From JACJXF01 sp964404825 (lineage in GTDB: Bacteria > Bacteroidota > Bacteroidia > Bacteroidales > GCA-2748055), in NCBI GenBank assembly GCA_964404825.1, contig CAYOLQ010000002.1:1-64000 (forward strand): a stretch of DNA of 64,000 bases. The letters run 5' to 3'. A program made the translations under genes and the position numbers. Below the pieces are notes generated by a model. It worked only from the letters and a program-made list of their open reading frames with translations, had not been told where the DNA came from and made no database searches. This document shows positions 43,272 to 51,716 of this stretch, piece by piece (position 1 is the first letter of the stretch; the number at the start of each line of letters is the position of its first letter).

Positions 43272-43901
43272 TTATTTTCTCCAGTTTTCCGGATCTGTGC
43301 GCCAGTCAGCCAACAAAGCAGCTTCATTTTTATTGATAAATCCGTTTTCGAGAGCCAGTTCGAGGAGCGCATTATAATTACTTAATGTTATCAGTTTGCA
43401 GTCTGCATCATTAAAATTCTTAACAGCCTGAGGAAATCCATAACTGAATATTGCTGCCATACCAACTACAACACATCCGGCTTCACGAAGAGCATTCACT
43501 GCTTTAAGGCTACTGCCACCCGTTGAGATAAGATCCTCAATAACAACAATTTTTTGTCCCGGCTCGATTTTACCCTCTATTAAGTTTTCAAGCCCATGAG
43601 ATTTTGATGCTGAGCGAACATAAACAAATGGCAATTCCATTTTATCCGCAACAAGAGCACCCTGGGCTATCGCTCCGGTTGCAACTCCGGCAATAACATC
43701 GGGTATACCGAATTGCTTTTTAATTTCTTCTACAAACGAATCACGGATAAATGATCTGATTTCAGGAAATGAAAGGGTCTTCCGGTTATCGCAATAAATA
43801 GGCGAGAACCAGCCTGAAGCCCACGTAAACGGGTTTGCAGGTTCTAATTTTATTGACTTACTTTGCAGCAGATAATGTGCGATTTTTTTACTTGTATCCA
43901 T
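43272..43901 (-). CDS. pyrE: orotate phosphoribosyltransferase
   Basis: Joins orotate to PRPP to form OMP in pyrimidine synthesis. The 209-residue type I PRTase has PRPP motif IVVIEDLISTGGSS, the substrate-region segment PDVIAGVATGAIAQGA, and the flexible loop (VRSASKSHGLENLIEG). The start codon is only 7 bases past a TACATTTG -7 box, so the mRNA is probably nearly leaderless. It is divergent from a Nudix gene whose ATG is 11 bp away. Confidence 0.96.
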   Translation of the reverse strand: MDTSKKIAHYLLQSKSIKLEPANPFTWASGWFSPIYCDNRKTLSFPEIRSFIRDSFVEEIKKQFGIPDVIAGVATGAIAQGALVADKMELPFVYVRSASKSHGLENLIEGKIEPGQKIVVIEDLISTGGSSLKAVNALREAGCVVVGMAAIFSYGFPQAVKNFNDADCKLITLSNYNALLELALENGFINKNEAALLADWRTDPENWRK

Positions 43902-43908
43902 AGTGCGG

Positions 43909-43916
43909 CAAATGTA
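43909..43916 (-). promoter_or_regulatory. -7 promoter element of pyrE overlapping the Nudix start codon
   Basis: TACATTTG on the minus strand matches TAnnTTTG. It overlaps the ATG (43912-43914) of the divergent Nudix gene and ends 7 bases before the pyrE ATG. Confidence 0.45.
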
Positions 43917-44526
43917 TAAAGTTTTTTTTAAGGACAGAACAGTTTTTTTCAGAGATGATTTTCCAGAAACCTTCCGGACAAAATACGGCCTCTTCTACAA
44001 ATATGAATTACCCTCGAATTTGGAAGAAATCGTGAGTGCTTTTTTTAACCTTGAAAAAATCAGTACGCTTTATTTATTTCATTCTGACCTGCCTTTTTTA
44101 TACAAAGAGTTCAGTTCCCTTTTTAAGCCTGTAAAAGCTGCAGGTGGTCTGGTAAGAAACTCCAGAGGAGAGTTTATGGTTATATTCAGAAATGGAATAT
44201 GGGACCTGCCCAAAGGCAAAGAAGAGAAAGGCGAGAGCTCACAGGAAGCCGCGGTGCGCGAAGTATGCGAAGAATGCGGAATTGAGGCTCCCCTGGTACA
44301 AAGTTTTCTTCTTAAAACTTTTCATGCATATAAGCAGGATGGTAAAACTTTTCTTAAAGAAACCGACTGGTACAATATGACTGTTGAAAATGATGTGAAA
44401 ACCAAACCTCAGAAGAAAGAGAATATCACAGAGATACGATGGCTAAAGCCTGAGAATGCGAACTTAATTCGTTCAAATACTTTTCCTTTAGTACTTGATG
44501 TGTTGAAAGAGGCAAAAATTATCTGA
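43912..44526 (+). CDS. Nudix hydrolase
   Basis: Hydrolyses a nucleoside-diphosphate-linked substrate that cannot be named from sequence. The C-terminal Nudix fold has a complete box G-x5-E-x7-REVCEECGI (starting GKEEKGE). It is preceded by a roughly 75-residue N-terminal domain (FFRDDFPETFRTKYGLFYKY) not needed for the fold. ATG 43912 gives 204 residues; a GTG three codons upstream is possible but unlikely. It is convergent with the redoxin gene, 4 bp apart. Confidence 0.9.
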   Translation: MYKVFFKDRTVFFRDDFPETFRTKYGLFYKYELPSNLEEIVSAFFNLEKISTLYLFHSDLPFLYKEFSSLFKPVKAAGGLVRNSRGEFMVIFRNGIWDLPKGKEEKGESSQEAAVREVCEECGIEAPLVQSFLLKTFHAYKQDGKTFLKETDWYNMTVENDVKTKPQKKENITEIRWLKPENANLIRSNTFPLVLDVLKEAKII

Positions 44527-44530
44527 GATA

Positions 44531-45958
44531 TCAGATTTCCCCATTCCCTTTTAAAATACTGAAAAGTTGTTGTTCAAATCCGTCAGAAGGTAGAACAGCC
44601 GGAGACATAATTAGTTTCCCTTCCCTGTCAACAAGGTAAAAAACAGGAAAGGCTTTTATTTTGTAATCCTGCATGAGAGCAGGACTATTTACTCCATAAT
44701 AGAATTTCCAGGGTATCTGGTTTTCATCTGAAAAGCTTTGTATTTTCTCCTTTTCATCCGAAGGAATGATTACAAGTATCTCAAGATATTTACTGTATTT
44801 ATGATAATAGTATTTCAGGTATTCAAATTCCTGCAGACACTCCAGATTATTGAGTGAACAAAAACCAATATAAACATACTTACTTCCGTTAAATGGTATT
44901 TCCAGACTATCTCCGTCTATGCTTTTTAGTTTTGCCGGGGGAGGAGAGAGGCCTTTAAGCATTGATGACGCTTCCTTTTTCAGCCTTTCTGAAATAATTT
45001 TGGTAATGGGATCAGAAGAATTGAAAATAAGACTATCACAAAGTGCAGTAAGGGTCGGCAATGGTAATCCGCTTTCATAGTATGCACTCTGGAATTCCCT
45101 GAGAATAACCCATTCACGAATCTGATCATTTTGTAATATCGGATCTTTTTTAAGAATCCTGTTTAATGATGAATAATCCCCATTACCTATAAGTGAATAA
45201 ATTCCTGCAAAATCAGGGTGGTTTGTAAGACTGCTGATATACCTGTCGAAATACAAATTGAAGAATTCCCACCAGGAAGGAACATCAGGACGAACAGGTT
45301 TGTCCATAAGATATTTCTCATACAAATCATTTCGGTTGAATTGGTTGACCAGAAATCCAAGCGTTGCCAGTTTGTATAAGCGATAGGATTCGAAATACTC
45401 ATTCCCGGATGAACCGGCATAATCACTTAAAGCAAGATCAAAGGAATCCAGCTTTTCACGGCTGCGTTCCGCATCGTAGTAACGGAGAATCTGTTTATCG
45501 AGAAAAGGTTCGAATTGTTCATTGAATTTGAAAATAGCATCATTAAGTTCCGTTTTACTCACAGTAATTTCGGAAGCTGGAACCATATGCCATAGCGGAG
45601 GTACAAAAAAGACATTACGGGTTTCATTATTTTTACCGGCAGGAAGCGGTGGCAGCTCAATATTGTATGACCTACCGGGTTCTGCAAACAGAAACGCCTT
45701 ATACAAAGGAGTCTGGCAATAAACGCATTGTGTGTTTTCAAGTGGAAAACTTATGGAAAAGTTACCGTCGTTATCAACTATTACTTTTGATACAGATTTC
45801 CTGGTATCGTAAATTCTTTCGGTATAATAAAAAAACTCCAGTTCCTTACCTGCGTACTCAGTATTTTTGCCATTAAAAAAAACAGGCATACTTTGTGAAT
45901 ATAAACCAACTGTAAGGATGAAAACTAACAGGATGGAAAGATACAGCCTTCCTCTCAT
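44531..45958 (-). CDS. exported thioredoxin-like (TlpA-family-like) protein without CxxC
   Basis: A 475-residue protein with a signal peptide (LYLSILLVFILTVGLYSQ). A beta-rich N-terminal domain (about 25-105) is like those preceding TlpA-type redoxins. A helical middle region follows. The C-terminal thioredoxin fold starts near residue 345 (YVYIGFCSLNNLECLQEF) and continues through AFPVFYLVDREGKL with the cis-Pro. The usual WCxxC is replaced by C-SLNNLE-C, so normal disulfide exchange is doubtful. It may be a structural or binding module. Its ATG overlaps the coaD stop by 4 bases. Confidence 0.8.
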   Translation of the reverse strand: MRGRLYLSILLVFILTVGLYSQSMPVFFNGKNTEYAGKELEFFYYTERIYDTRKSVSKVIVDNDGNFSISFPLENTQCVYCQTPLYKAFLFAEPGRSYNIELPPLPAGKNNETRNVFFVPPLWHMVPASEITVSKTELNDAIFKFNEQFEPFLDKQILRYYDAERSREKLDSFDLALSDYAGSSGNEYFESYRLYKLATLGFLVNQFNRNDLYEKYLMDKPVRPDVPSWWEFFNLYFDRYISSLTNHPDFAGIYSLIGNGDYSSLNRILKKDPILQNDQIREWVILREFQSAYYESGLPLPTLTALCDSLIFNSSDPITKIISERLKKEASSMLKGLSPPPAKLKSIDGDSLEIPFNGSKYVYIGFCSLNNLECLQEFEYLKYYYHKYSKYLEILVIIPSDEKEKIQSFSDENQIPWKFYYGVNSPALMQDYKIKAFPVFYLVDREGKLIMSPAVLPSDGFEQQLFSILKGNGEI

Positions 45959-46428
45959 GGTAAATATTTCTTAATATCCACTCCTTTTGGTAAGAATTTA
46001 GAAGCATCTCCCCCGTAAAATAAAATATCCCTGACAATAGTTGAATTAACAAAAGTATATTCCGGAGAAGTGAGTAAAAAAACGGTTTCAATTAACGGAT
46101 TCATTGCCTTATTCATCTGACCAATAGCTCTTTCATACTCGAAATCAGCTGCTGTACGTAAACCGCGAAGCAGGTAACGTGCATTTACTTTTGTGCAATA
46201 ATCTATTGTGAGACCCTGATAGTGTTGGACTTCAACTTTGGGATTACCTGCGAAAACATCAGATATAAGCCGCAACCGGGTATCAAGGTCAAGAAGTGCT
46301 TTTTTCTGGGTGTTGAAACCAACTGCAATTATTATCTTATCGAAAAGTGGCAATGATCTGTTTACAACGGATTGATGCCCGATTGTAAAAGGGTCGAAAG
46401 AGCCTGGGAAAAGTGCAATTTTATCCAT
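45955..46428 (-). CDS. coaD: phosphopantetheine adenylyltransferase
   Basis: The penultimate step of coenzyme A synthesis. The 157-residue nucleotidyltransferase has FPGSFDPFTIGH with the (H/T)IGH motif, LLRGLRTAADFEYE, and the C-terminal FVNSTIVRDI. ATG 46428 gives the canonical MDKIALFPGSFDP start. The open frame extends 70 codons further upstream, but that stretch has no family similarity and overlaps the preceding gene. It is coupled to the downstream redoxin gene by a 4-base overlap. Confidence 0.96.
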   Translation of the reverse strand: MDKIALFPGSFDPFTIGHQSVVNRSLPLFDKIIIAVGFNTQKKALLDLDTRLRLISDVFAGNPKVEVQHYQGLTIDYCTKVNARYLLRGLRTAADFEYERAIGQMNKAMNPLIETVFLLTSPEYTFVNSTIVRDILFYGGDASKFLPKGVDIKKYLP

Positions 46429-46483
46429 AAAACAAGAATGAATTGTGAGAATTGTTTTCCTCTGAACTAATTCACTTAATTTT

Positions 46484-47017
46484 CTAGTATGTTCTGATCT
46501 CACAACCCCCGAATACAACCTCCAGTTTAATTTCCAGATGAGGCTTTTCGGGATCAAAATCAGGGCTGGTGTAGGTTGATGAACCAAATACAGCAGAGTT
46601 CCCGTTTGGCAATTCTGTACCGGCAAATGCTGATTCAACTTTAATTTTGGTTGGTAAATCCTTGTTGATTTTTATTATACTGGCACCAAAAACCGTACTT
46701 ATTTTTACTCTCTGTTTCTCACCTTTAAGGTCGATATCCCTGAAATCATAAGTTCCTTTACCAAATACCACGCTGTAATCGCGGTTGGTTTCGGGGTTGG
46801 AAAAGCGTTTCTCTCCGAAAACAATGTCGCTTTCTTTCGTTTCAAATGAGGGAGTTTTAAAACTTCCGAAAAGCATTTTTATTCCAAAAAAGATTAACAG
46901 AAAAGCAATCAGAATCTTAAAGAGTGGAAAATCAATATTGAAAACAATTCTGAAAATCAGACTAGCTCCCAGGATTACAAGTAGTAATCCCCAAAAAAGT
47001 GATGGACCCATTTTCAT
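46484..47017 (-). CDS. LiaF-like membrane protein
   Basis: A 177-residue protein. Two or three N-terminal TM helices (LFWGLLLVILGASLIF, ILIAFLLIFFGIKMLFG) are followed by a soluble beta-solenoid-like domain. That domain repeats V-F-G motifs (DIVFGEKRF, SVVFGKGTYDF, TVFGASIIKI, VVFGGCEIRTY), typical of the LiaF/DUF2154 C-terminal domain linked to cell-wall stress responses in Firmicutes. The role in Bacteroidota is unknown. Start is either Met at 47017 or 47011. It is upstream of coaD by 55 bp. Confidence 0.8.
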   Translation of the reverse strand: MKMGPSLFWGLLLVILGASLIFRIVFNIDFPLFKILIAFLLIFFGIKMLFGSFKTPSFETKESDIVFGEKRFSNPETNRDYSVVFGKGTYDFRDIDLKGEKQRVKISTVFGASIIKINKDLPTKIKVESAFAGTELPNGNSAVFGSSTYTSPDFDPEKPHLEIKLEVVFGGCEIRTY

Positions 47018-47075
47018 TTTTTTTTTGATTAAGAATCGGTAATGAAAGTAAAAATACAGTTTTATTTTTTAAATA

Positions 47076-49529
47076 TTATATAACCTTTAACGGACTTTTT
47101 ACCTTTTCTTTCATAAGTGCCAGTTCCAGTACCTGTAAGATATTTTCTACATAATGAAATGTGAGATCCTTGCGGTAAATTTCCTTTATTTCCTCAATAT
47201 CTTTCAGATTATCTTTTGAAATTATAATATCCGTTATCCCTGCTCTTTTTGCTGCAAGGATTTTCTCTTTGATTCCTCCCACAGGTAATACTTTTCCCCG
47301 GAGAGTTATTTCACCCGTCATAGCCAGATTTGCTTTTACCTTTCTCTGGGTAAATGTTGATGCAAGCGAGGTAATCATTGTTATACCGGCCGATGGCCCG
47401 TCTTTTGGAATCGCACCTTCAGGAACATGAACATGAACATTACATTGATCAAAGATTTCCACATCCAGACCCAACATTGGCGAATGTGATTTCAGATATT
47501 CAAGTGCAAGCACTGCTGATTCTTTCATTACATCACCAAGGTTTCCGGTAAGAGTTAACTTACCATTTCCTTTACTTATGCTCGATTCAACAAAAAGTAT
47601 CTCGCCACCGACAGATGTCCATGCAAGACCCGTAACAACTCCCGCGAAATCATTATTTTCATAATGATCTCTCATAAACCTTGGAGTTCCAAGGATTTCC
47701 TTTATGCTTTTTACCGAAAGAGCCGGGTTATACTGTTCTTCCATTGCAATCTTTTTTGCCACCACCCGAATAACTTTGGCAATCTGCTTATCCAACTGTC
47801 TTACTCCCGATTCACGGGTATAATTTTCAATAATATTCTGTAAAGCTTCTTTAGCAAATTTCAGCTTTGCTTTTGGTAATCCATGTTCAGAAAGTTGTTT
47901 GGGAACGAGATGCTGTTTGGCAATCTCAAGTTTTTCTTCAACAAGATAGCCTGTTACCTCAATAATTTCCATACGATCGAGTAGTGCAGGACTTATAGTA
48001 CTTGTAGTATTTGCCGTTGCAATGAATAATATCCTCGATAAATCGTAATCCACCTCCAGGTAATTATCATGAAAAGCAGAGTTTTGTTCCGGATCGAGTA
48101 CCTCAAGCAGGGCTGATTCAGGATCTCCATGGAAATCCCTGCCAACTTTATCAATCTCATCCAGCACAAATACCGGGTTGGAAGATTTGGCTTTTTTCAG
48201 ACTCTGAATTATCCGACCCGGCATAGCTCCGATGTATGTTTTCCGGTGCCCCCTTATTTCCGACTCGTCATGCAGCCCACCTAAAGAAACCCTGACATAC
48301 TTGCGGTTAAGCGCCCTGGCAATAGATTTTCCAAGTGATGTTTTACCAACACCCGGAGGGCCAACCAGGCAAACTATAGGTGATTTCATATCACCCTTTA
48401 GTTTAAGGACGGCAAGGTGCTCAATTATGCGGTCCTTAACATTGTCGAGGCCAAAATGATCCTTGTCGAGGATATTCTGTGCCCTTTTTAGATTGAAATT
48501 ATCTTTTGTATATTCCTTCCAGGGCAGATCCAGCATAGTCTGGACGTAATTCATTTGTACGGAATACTCTCCTGCTGCGGGATTCAGACGGCCAAGTTTT
48601 TCAAGTTCTTTATTAAAAACTTCTGCAGTTTCTTTCAGCCATTTTTTCTTTTTGGCTTTTTCTTTAAGGTCCTTAATGTCCTGCTCAACCGGATTTCCGC
48701 CCAATTCATCCTGAATGGTCTTCATCTGCTGGTGCAGAAGGTATTCTCTTTGCTGCTGATCCAGATCGTGCTTTACTTTGGATTGGATATCGTATTTAAG
48801 CTCAAGCATCTGAACTTCTTTGGCCAGATATTCAAGAAGCCGGATCCCTCTTTGCTTTAAATCGTCAATTTCAAGAAGTTTCTGTTTTTCAGCAATTTCC
48901 ATATCGTTATTTGATGAGAGGAAATTGATAAGGAATGCAGAGCTTTCAATATTTTTAACTGCAAAAGTAGCTTCTGGCGGTATATTTGATGAAAGCTTTA
49001 TAATTTTCAAAGACAGATCTTTAAGAGTGGCTACTATAGCTTTCAGCTCGTCTTCGCTACCCGACCTTTTGTCTTCCAGCACGTCAATGCGTGCCACATA
49101 ATAAGGTTTATCAGAGACAAGATCCATTATCTCAAAGCGTTTTTTGCCTTGAATGATTACCGAGGTGGAACCATCAGGCATCTCAAGAATTTTCAGGATT
49201 TGAGCAACGGTGCCTGTTTTATAGAGATCTTTAATCTCAGGCTCATCAATATTCACATTATTCTGTGCAACCGCTCCAAGAATTTTGTTTTTCCGGTAAA
49301 CTTCTTTAATCAGCTTTAAAGATTTTTCACGTCCGATAGAAATCGGAATTACCACGCCCGGGAATAAAACTGTATTTCTGAGAGGGAGTATTGGCAAAAC
49401 GTCAGGTACATTCAGCTTAAGCAGTTCATCGTCCTCTTCGTCAGAAATAATGGGTATAAATTCGGATTCCTCGTCTACACCATCCGAATTTAAAAGGTTT
49501 TCTAAACTATACTGGAACATATTCTTCAT
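47076..49529 (-). CDS. lon: ATP-dependent protease Lon
   Basis: A cytoplasmic AAA+ serine protease. It has the N-terminal LON substrate domain (LPILPLRNTVLFPGVVIP), a coiled-coil linker, Walker A GPPGVGKTSLGKS, Walker B VFVLDEIDKVG, and the Ser-Lys dyad in GAIPKDGPSAGITM and GGIKEKILAAKRAG. At 817 residues it has normal length. ATG 49529 is chosen because GGAG lies just upstream (ACGGAGATGATATG). The longer frame to 49574 adds 15 unlike residues. Confidence 0.97.
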   Translation of the reverse strand: MKNMFQYSLENLLNSDGVDEESEFIPIISDEEDDELLKLNVPDVLPILPLRNTVLFPGVVIPISIGREKSLKLIKEVYRKNKILGAVAQNNVNIDEPEIKDLYKTGTVAQILKILEMPDGSTSVIIQGKKRFEIMDLVSDKPYYVARIDVLEDKRSGSEDELKAIVATLKDLSLKIIKLSSNIPPEATFAVKNIESSAFLINFLSSNNDMEIAEKQKLLEIDDLKQRGIRLLEYLAKEVQMLELKYDIQSKVKHDLDQQQREYLLHQQMKTIQDELGGNPVEQDIKDLKEKAKKKKWLKETAEVFNKELEKLGRLNPAAGEYSVQMNYVQTMLDLPWKEYTKDNFNLKRAQNILDKDHFGLDNVKDRIIEHLAVLKLKGDMKSPIVCLVGPPGVGKTSLGKSIARALNRKYVRVSLGGLHDESEIRGHRKTYIGAMPGRIIQSLKKAKSSNPVFVLDEIDKVGRDFHGDPESALLEVLDPEQNSAFHDNYLEVDYDLSRILFIATANTTSTISPALLDRMEIIEVTGYLVEEKLEIAKQHLVPKQLSEHGLPKAKLKFAKEALQNIIENYTRESGVRQLDKQIAKVIRVVAKKIAMEEQYNPALSVKSIKEILGTPRFMRDHYENNDFAGVVTGLAWTSVGGEILFVESSISKGNGKLTLTGNLGDVMKESAVLALEYLKSHSPMLGLDVEIFDQCNVHVHVPEGAIPKDGPSAGITMITSLASTFTQRKVKANLAMTGEITLRGKVLPVGGIKEKILAAKRAGITDIIISKDNLKDIEEIKEIYRKDLTFHYVENILQVLELALMKEKVKSPLKVI

Positions 49530-49663
49530 ATCATCTCCGTTCTTTCTACTGACAAATAGTCTGATTGATATCAATCAAATGAATAAATTAAAAGTAATGC
49601 TTTATGGGTCAAGACTTATGCCAAAAACTTAGAAGGACATCAAAAACTCAAAATTCAAAGTTT

Positions 49664-49707
49664 AAAATGCAAACTTGAGCGGTAATTAAATAACATTTTG
49701 CATTTTT
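49664..49707 (-). terminator. Possible terminator of the GlmU-like gene
   Basis: A 10-bp perfect inverted repeat (AAAATGCAAA / TTTGCATTTT) with a 23-base loop, just past the stop codon of the GlmU-like gene and before lon. The stem is AT-rich and the T-run weak on the minus strand. Confidence 0.35.
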
Positions 49708-49717
49708 CACTAAACAC

Positions 49718-50902
49718 TTATTGTCTGTACTTTTCCGTTCGCTTAAAAACTGCCATCAGAATTTCCTTTTCAGTTTCGTCAAATATCATATTTCTTCTTT
49801 CCATGACCTTTTCTGCGACTTCAAAAGCTTTGGGTATTGTGAAAGTACTAAGACCGTGTGCTCCTCCCCATGAAAATGAAGGAACGAAATTTCTGGGGAA
49901 GCCCGATCCGAATATATTTGCATTTACTCCCACAACAGTACCCGTATTAAACATAGTGTTTATGCCGCATTTGGAGTGATCACCCATAATCAGTCCGCAA
50001 AACTGAAGACCTGTGTTTATAAATTTATCCTCCTTATAGCTCCACAATTTTACAATAGCGTAGTTATTTTTCAGGTTGGAGTTGTTACTGTCGGCTCCGA
50101 TGTTGCACCATTCCCCTAGAACCGAATTGCCAAGGAAACCATCGTGACCCTTATTCGAATTTCCGAAGATTACAGAATTGTTTATTTCCCCGCCTGCTTT
50201 TGAATTCGGGCCTATGGTTGTAGGACCGTAAATTTTTGCTCCCATTTTAAGAGTGGAATGTTCACAAAGTGCAAATGGTCCGCGAACAATCGATCCTTCC
50301 ATGATTTCGCTGTCTTTGCCTAGGTATACAGGACCGGCAGATGCATTAATTGTGGCAAATTCCCCTTTAAAGCCCTCTTCTGCAAATATATTCTCCGGAT
50401 TAAGAAGATTCATTGTTTTACTAAGTTTAGCAGATTTTCTGCCCGAAGTAATCAAGGTAAAATCATTTCTTATTTCATCACCATTGAGCTGGAAAATATG
50501 CCACGGATGGTCAATGAGTCGCGGAACGAATGGGCTTTCAATTGTTTTTAGTCCTCTCAGATTTTTATAATCGAATTGTTGAGTATGGGGTTTGTCGAGT
50601 CTGGCAACCATCATCCTTTCACCTGAAACAATTGCTTCACCGGATTTCAGTTCTGTAATACTTTTTATTATTTCGGGGGATGGCAACAGGCTTGCATTAA
50701 TAAGCAGATTATCATTCTGAATATTAACAGGATATTTGGTTGTAAGATAATCCTGAGTTAAGCAGGATATTTCTGTCTCAAGAATTTTCTCCCATTTTTC
50801 ATGTATTGTCAATATTCCTACCCGTATTCGGCAAACCGGTCGGGTAAATGTAAGTGGGAGCAATTGTTCCCAGCTCTGGTCGTCGAAGAGGATATAGTTC
50901 AT
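49718..50902 (-). CDS. GlmU-family putative sugar nucleotidyltransferase
   Basis: A 394-residue protein resembling GlmU. The N-terminal nucleotidyltransferase-like domain starts NYILFDDQSWEQLLPLTFTR. A left-handed beta-helix of hexapeptide repeats spans about 190-385 (IYGPTTIGPNSKAGGEI, VIFGNSNKGHDGFLGNS). The canonical GxGTRM loop is not present at the N-terminus, so the reaction is uncertain; the family is a Bacteroidota-specific GlmU relative. ATG 50902 is chosen since a TTG at 50920 lies inside the -7 box. Confidence 0.85.
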   Translation of the reverse strand: MNYILFDDQSWEQLLPLTFTRPVCRIRVGILTIHEKWEKILETEISCLTQDYLTTKYPVNIQNDNLLINASLLPSPEIIKSITELKSGEAIVSGERMMVARLDKPHTQQFDYKNLRGLKTIESPFVPRLIDHPWHIFQLNGDEIRNDFTLITSGRKSAKLSKTMNLLNPENIFAEEGFKGEFATINASAGPVYLGKDSEIMEGSIVRGPFALCEHSTLKMGAKIYGPTTIGPNSKAGGEINNSVIFGNSNKGHDGFLGNSVLGEWCNIGADSNNSNLKNNYAIVKLWSYKEDKFINTGLQFCGLIMGDHSKCGINTMFNTGTVVGVNANIFGSGFPRNFVPSFSWGGAHGLSTFTIPKAFEVAEKVMERRNMIFDETEKEILMAVFKRTEKYRQ

Positions 50903-50917
50903 TTTGGTTTTTTCTTT

Positions 50918-50925
50918 CAAATATA
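50918..50925 (-). promoter_or_regulatory. -7 promoter element of the GlmU-like gene
   Basis: TATATTTG on the minus strand, 15 bases before the ATG at 50902. Confidence 0.6.
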
Positions 50926-51264
50926 TGAAAAGTTAAGGTAAATTAAGCGCAGAACCCCGCATTCGCGGGGTACGCTAAGGCGCGGATTAAGAAACGCGAT
51001 TTTTTTCAGAAATAGAAAACTGCGGTTTCAGCTGCGTCTTTCCGCGTGTCACTGAAGCTTCAGCGGAGGCACAGCGTGGCCCGCTTCAGGCGTCCCGATG
51101 GCTATCGGGATTGCGCTTAACATTGATTTCACGCAAAGTCGCAAAGGTTTTTTGGAAAACGACAGGAAGAATGATTCTTAACTTTCTTTGCGACTTTGCG
51201 CGAAACCCTTTTGATTTCTCGCAAAGCCGCAAAGTTTTTGGAATCGAGATGGATTTTTTTGAAT
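50926..51264. repeat. Repeat- and hairpin-rich intergenic region
   Basis: About 340 bp with no gene, visibly richer in G+C than its surroundings. It holds a 7-bp hairpin ACCCCGC-attc-GCGGGGT (50954-50971), a 12-bp palindrome CTGAAGCTTCAG (51052-51063), a hairpin TCCCGAT-ggct-ATCGGGA (51093-51110), and three copies of a 20-bp unit TTTCnCGCAAAGYCGCAAAG at 51127-51146 (+), 51186-51205 (-) and 51215-51234 (+). It looks like interspersed extragenic repeats. The first two unit copies can pair to form a long stem. Confidence 0.6.
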
Positions 51265-51304
51265 AAAATAAAAAACTCCGGCTGCTAAGAATAACAACCG
51301 GAGT
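51265..51304 (-). terminator. Rho-independent terminator of rpmE2
   Basis: On the minus strand, ACTCCGGTTG ... CAGCCGGAGT pairs over 10 bp with one G-U. It is followed by TTTTTATTTTATT and lies 22 bases after the rpmE2 stop. Confidence 0.8.
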
Positions 51305-51325
51305 CTCAGTATTTTAAAGGAAGAA

Positions 51326-51601
51326 CTATTTCTCTGTAGTTTTCTTTTTGTCAATATGGTCTTTATAGCGATTCATAAATTTATCAACACGACCAGCTGT
51401 ATCAACAAGTTTCATCTTTCCAGTGTAGTAAGGATGTGAAGCATTTGAAATTTCAAGTTTTACCAGGGGATACTCAACTCCGTCCTCCATGGTTATTTTT
51501 TCTTTAGATGTTGCAGTAGAACGGGTAAGGAAAGTATAACCGTTTGACATATCCTTAAATGCAACAAGCCTGTAATTTTTTGGGTGGATGTCTTTTTTCA
51601 T
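51326..51601 (-). CDS. rpmE2: 50S ribosomal protein L31, type B
   Basis: The zinc-free (C-) form of L31, since no CxxC zinc motifs are seen. The 91-residue protein starts MKKDIHPKNYRLVAFKDMSN, exactly like the family, and contains EISNASHPYYTGKMKLVDTAGRVDKF. The open frame runs 15 codons further upstream, but this is 5' leader. It is monocistronic with its own -7 box and terminator. Type B paralogues are often zinc-regulated; no Zur-like site was recognised here. Confidence 0.96.
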   Translation of the reverse strand: MKKDIHPKNYRLVAFKDMSNGYTFLTRSTATSKEKITMEDGVEYPLVKLEISNASHPYYTGKMKLVDTAGRVDKFMNRYKDHIDKKKTTEK

Positions 51602-51643
51602 TTTTTTATCCTTGCTATAAATAACAAAATTCGATTCGGACTG

Positions 51644-51651
51644 CAAAATTA
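51644..51651 (-). promoter_or_regulatory. -7 promoter element of rpmE2
   Basis: TAATTTTG on the minus strand matches TAnnTTTG, 42 bases before the rpmE2 ATG at 51601. It overlaps the spurious upstream ORF extension. Confidence 0.55.
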
Positions 51652-51716
51652 GAAATAGTTACAACAATAGCAAAATATATTTTCATTTATTTTCATTTCA
51701 TACTTAAAACAGATAT

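Noticed and set aside
46429..46638. A 70-codon N-terminal extension of coaD
   Set aside because: It is unlike CoaD, which starts at MDKIALFPGSFDP, and it overlaps the 3' end of the LiaF-like gene in another frame.
49530..49574. Fifteen-residue upstream extension of Lon
   Set aside because: The downstream ATG at 49529 has a GGAG ribosome binding site and gives the usual N-terminal length.
51127..51234. CRISPR array
   Set aside because: Only three 20-bp units, one of them inverted, with unequal spacing (39 and 9 bases) and no cas genes; it is an extragenic repeat cluster.
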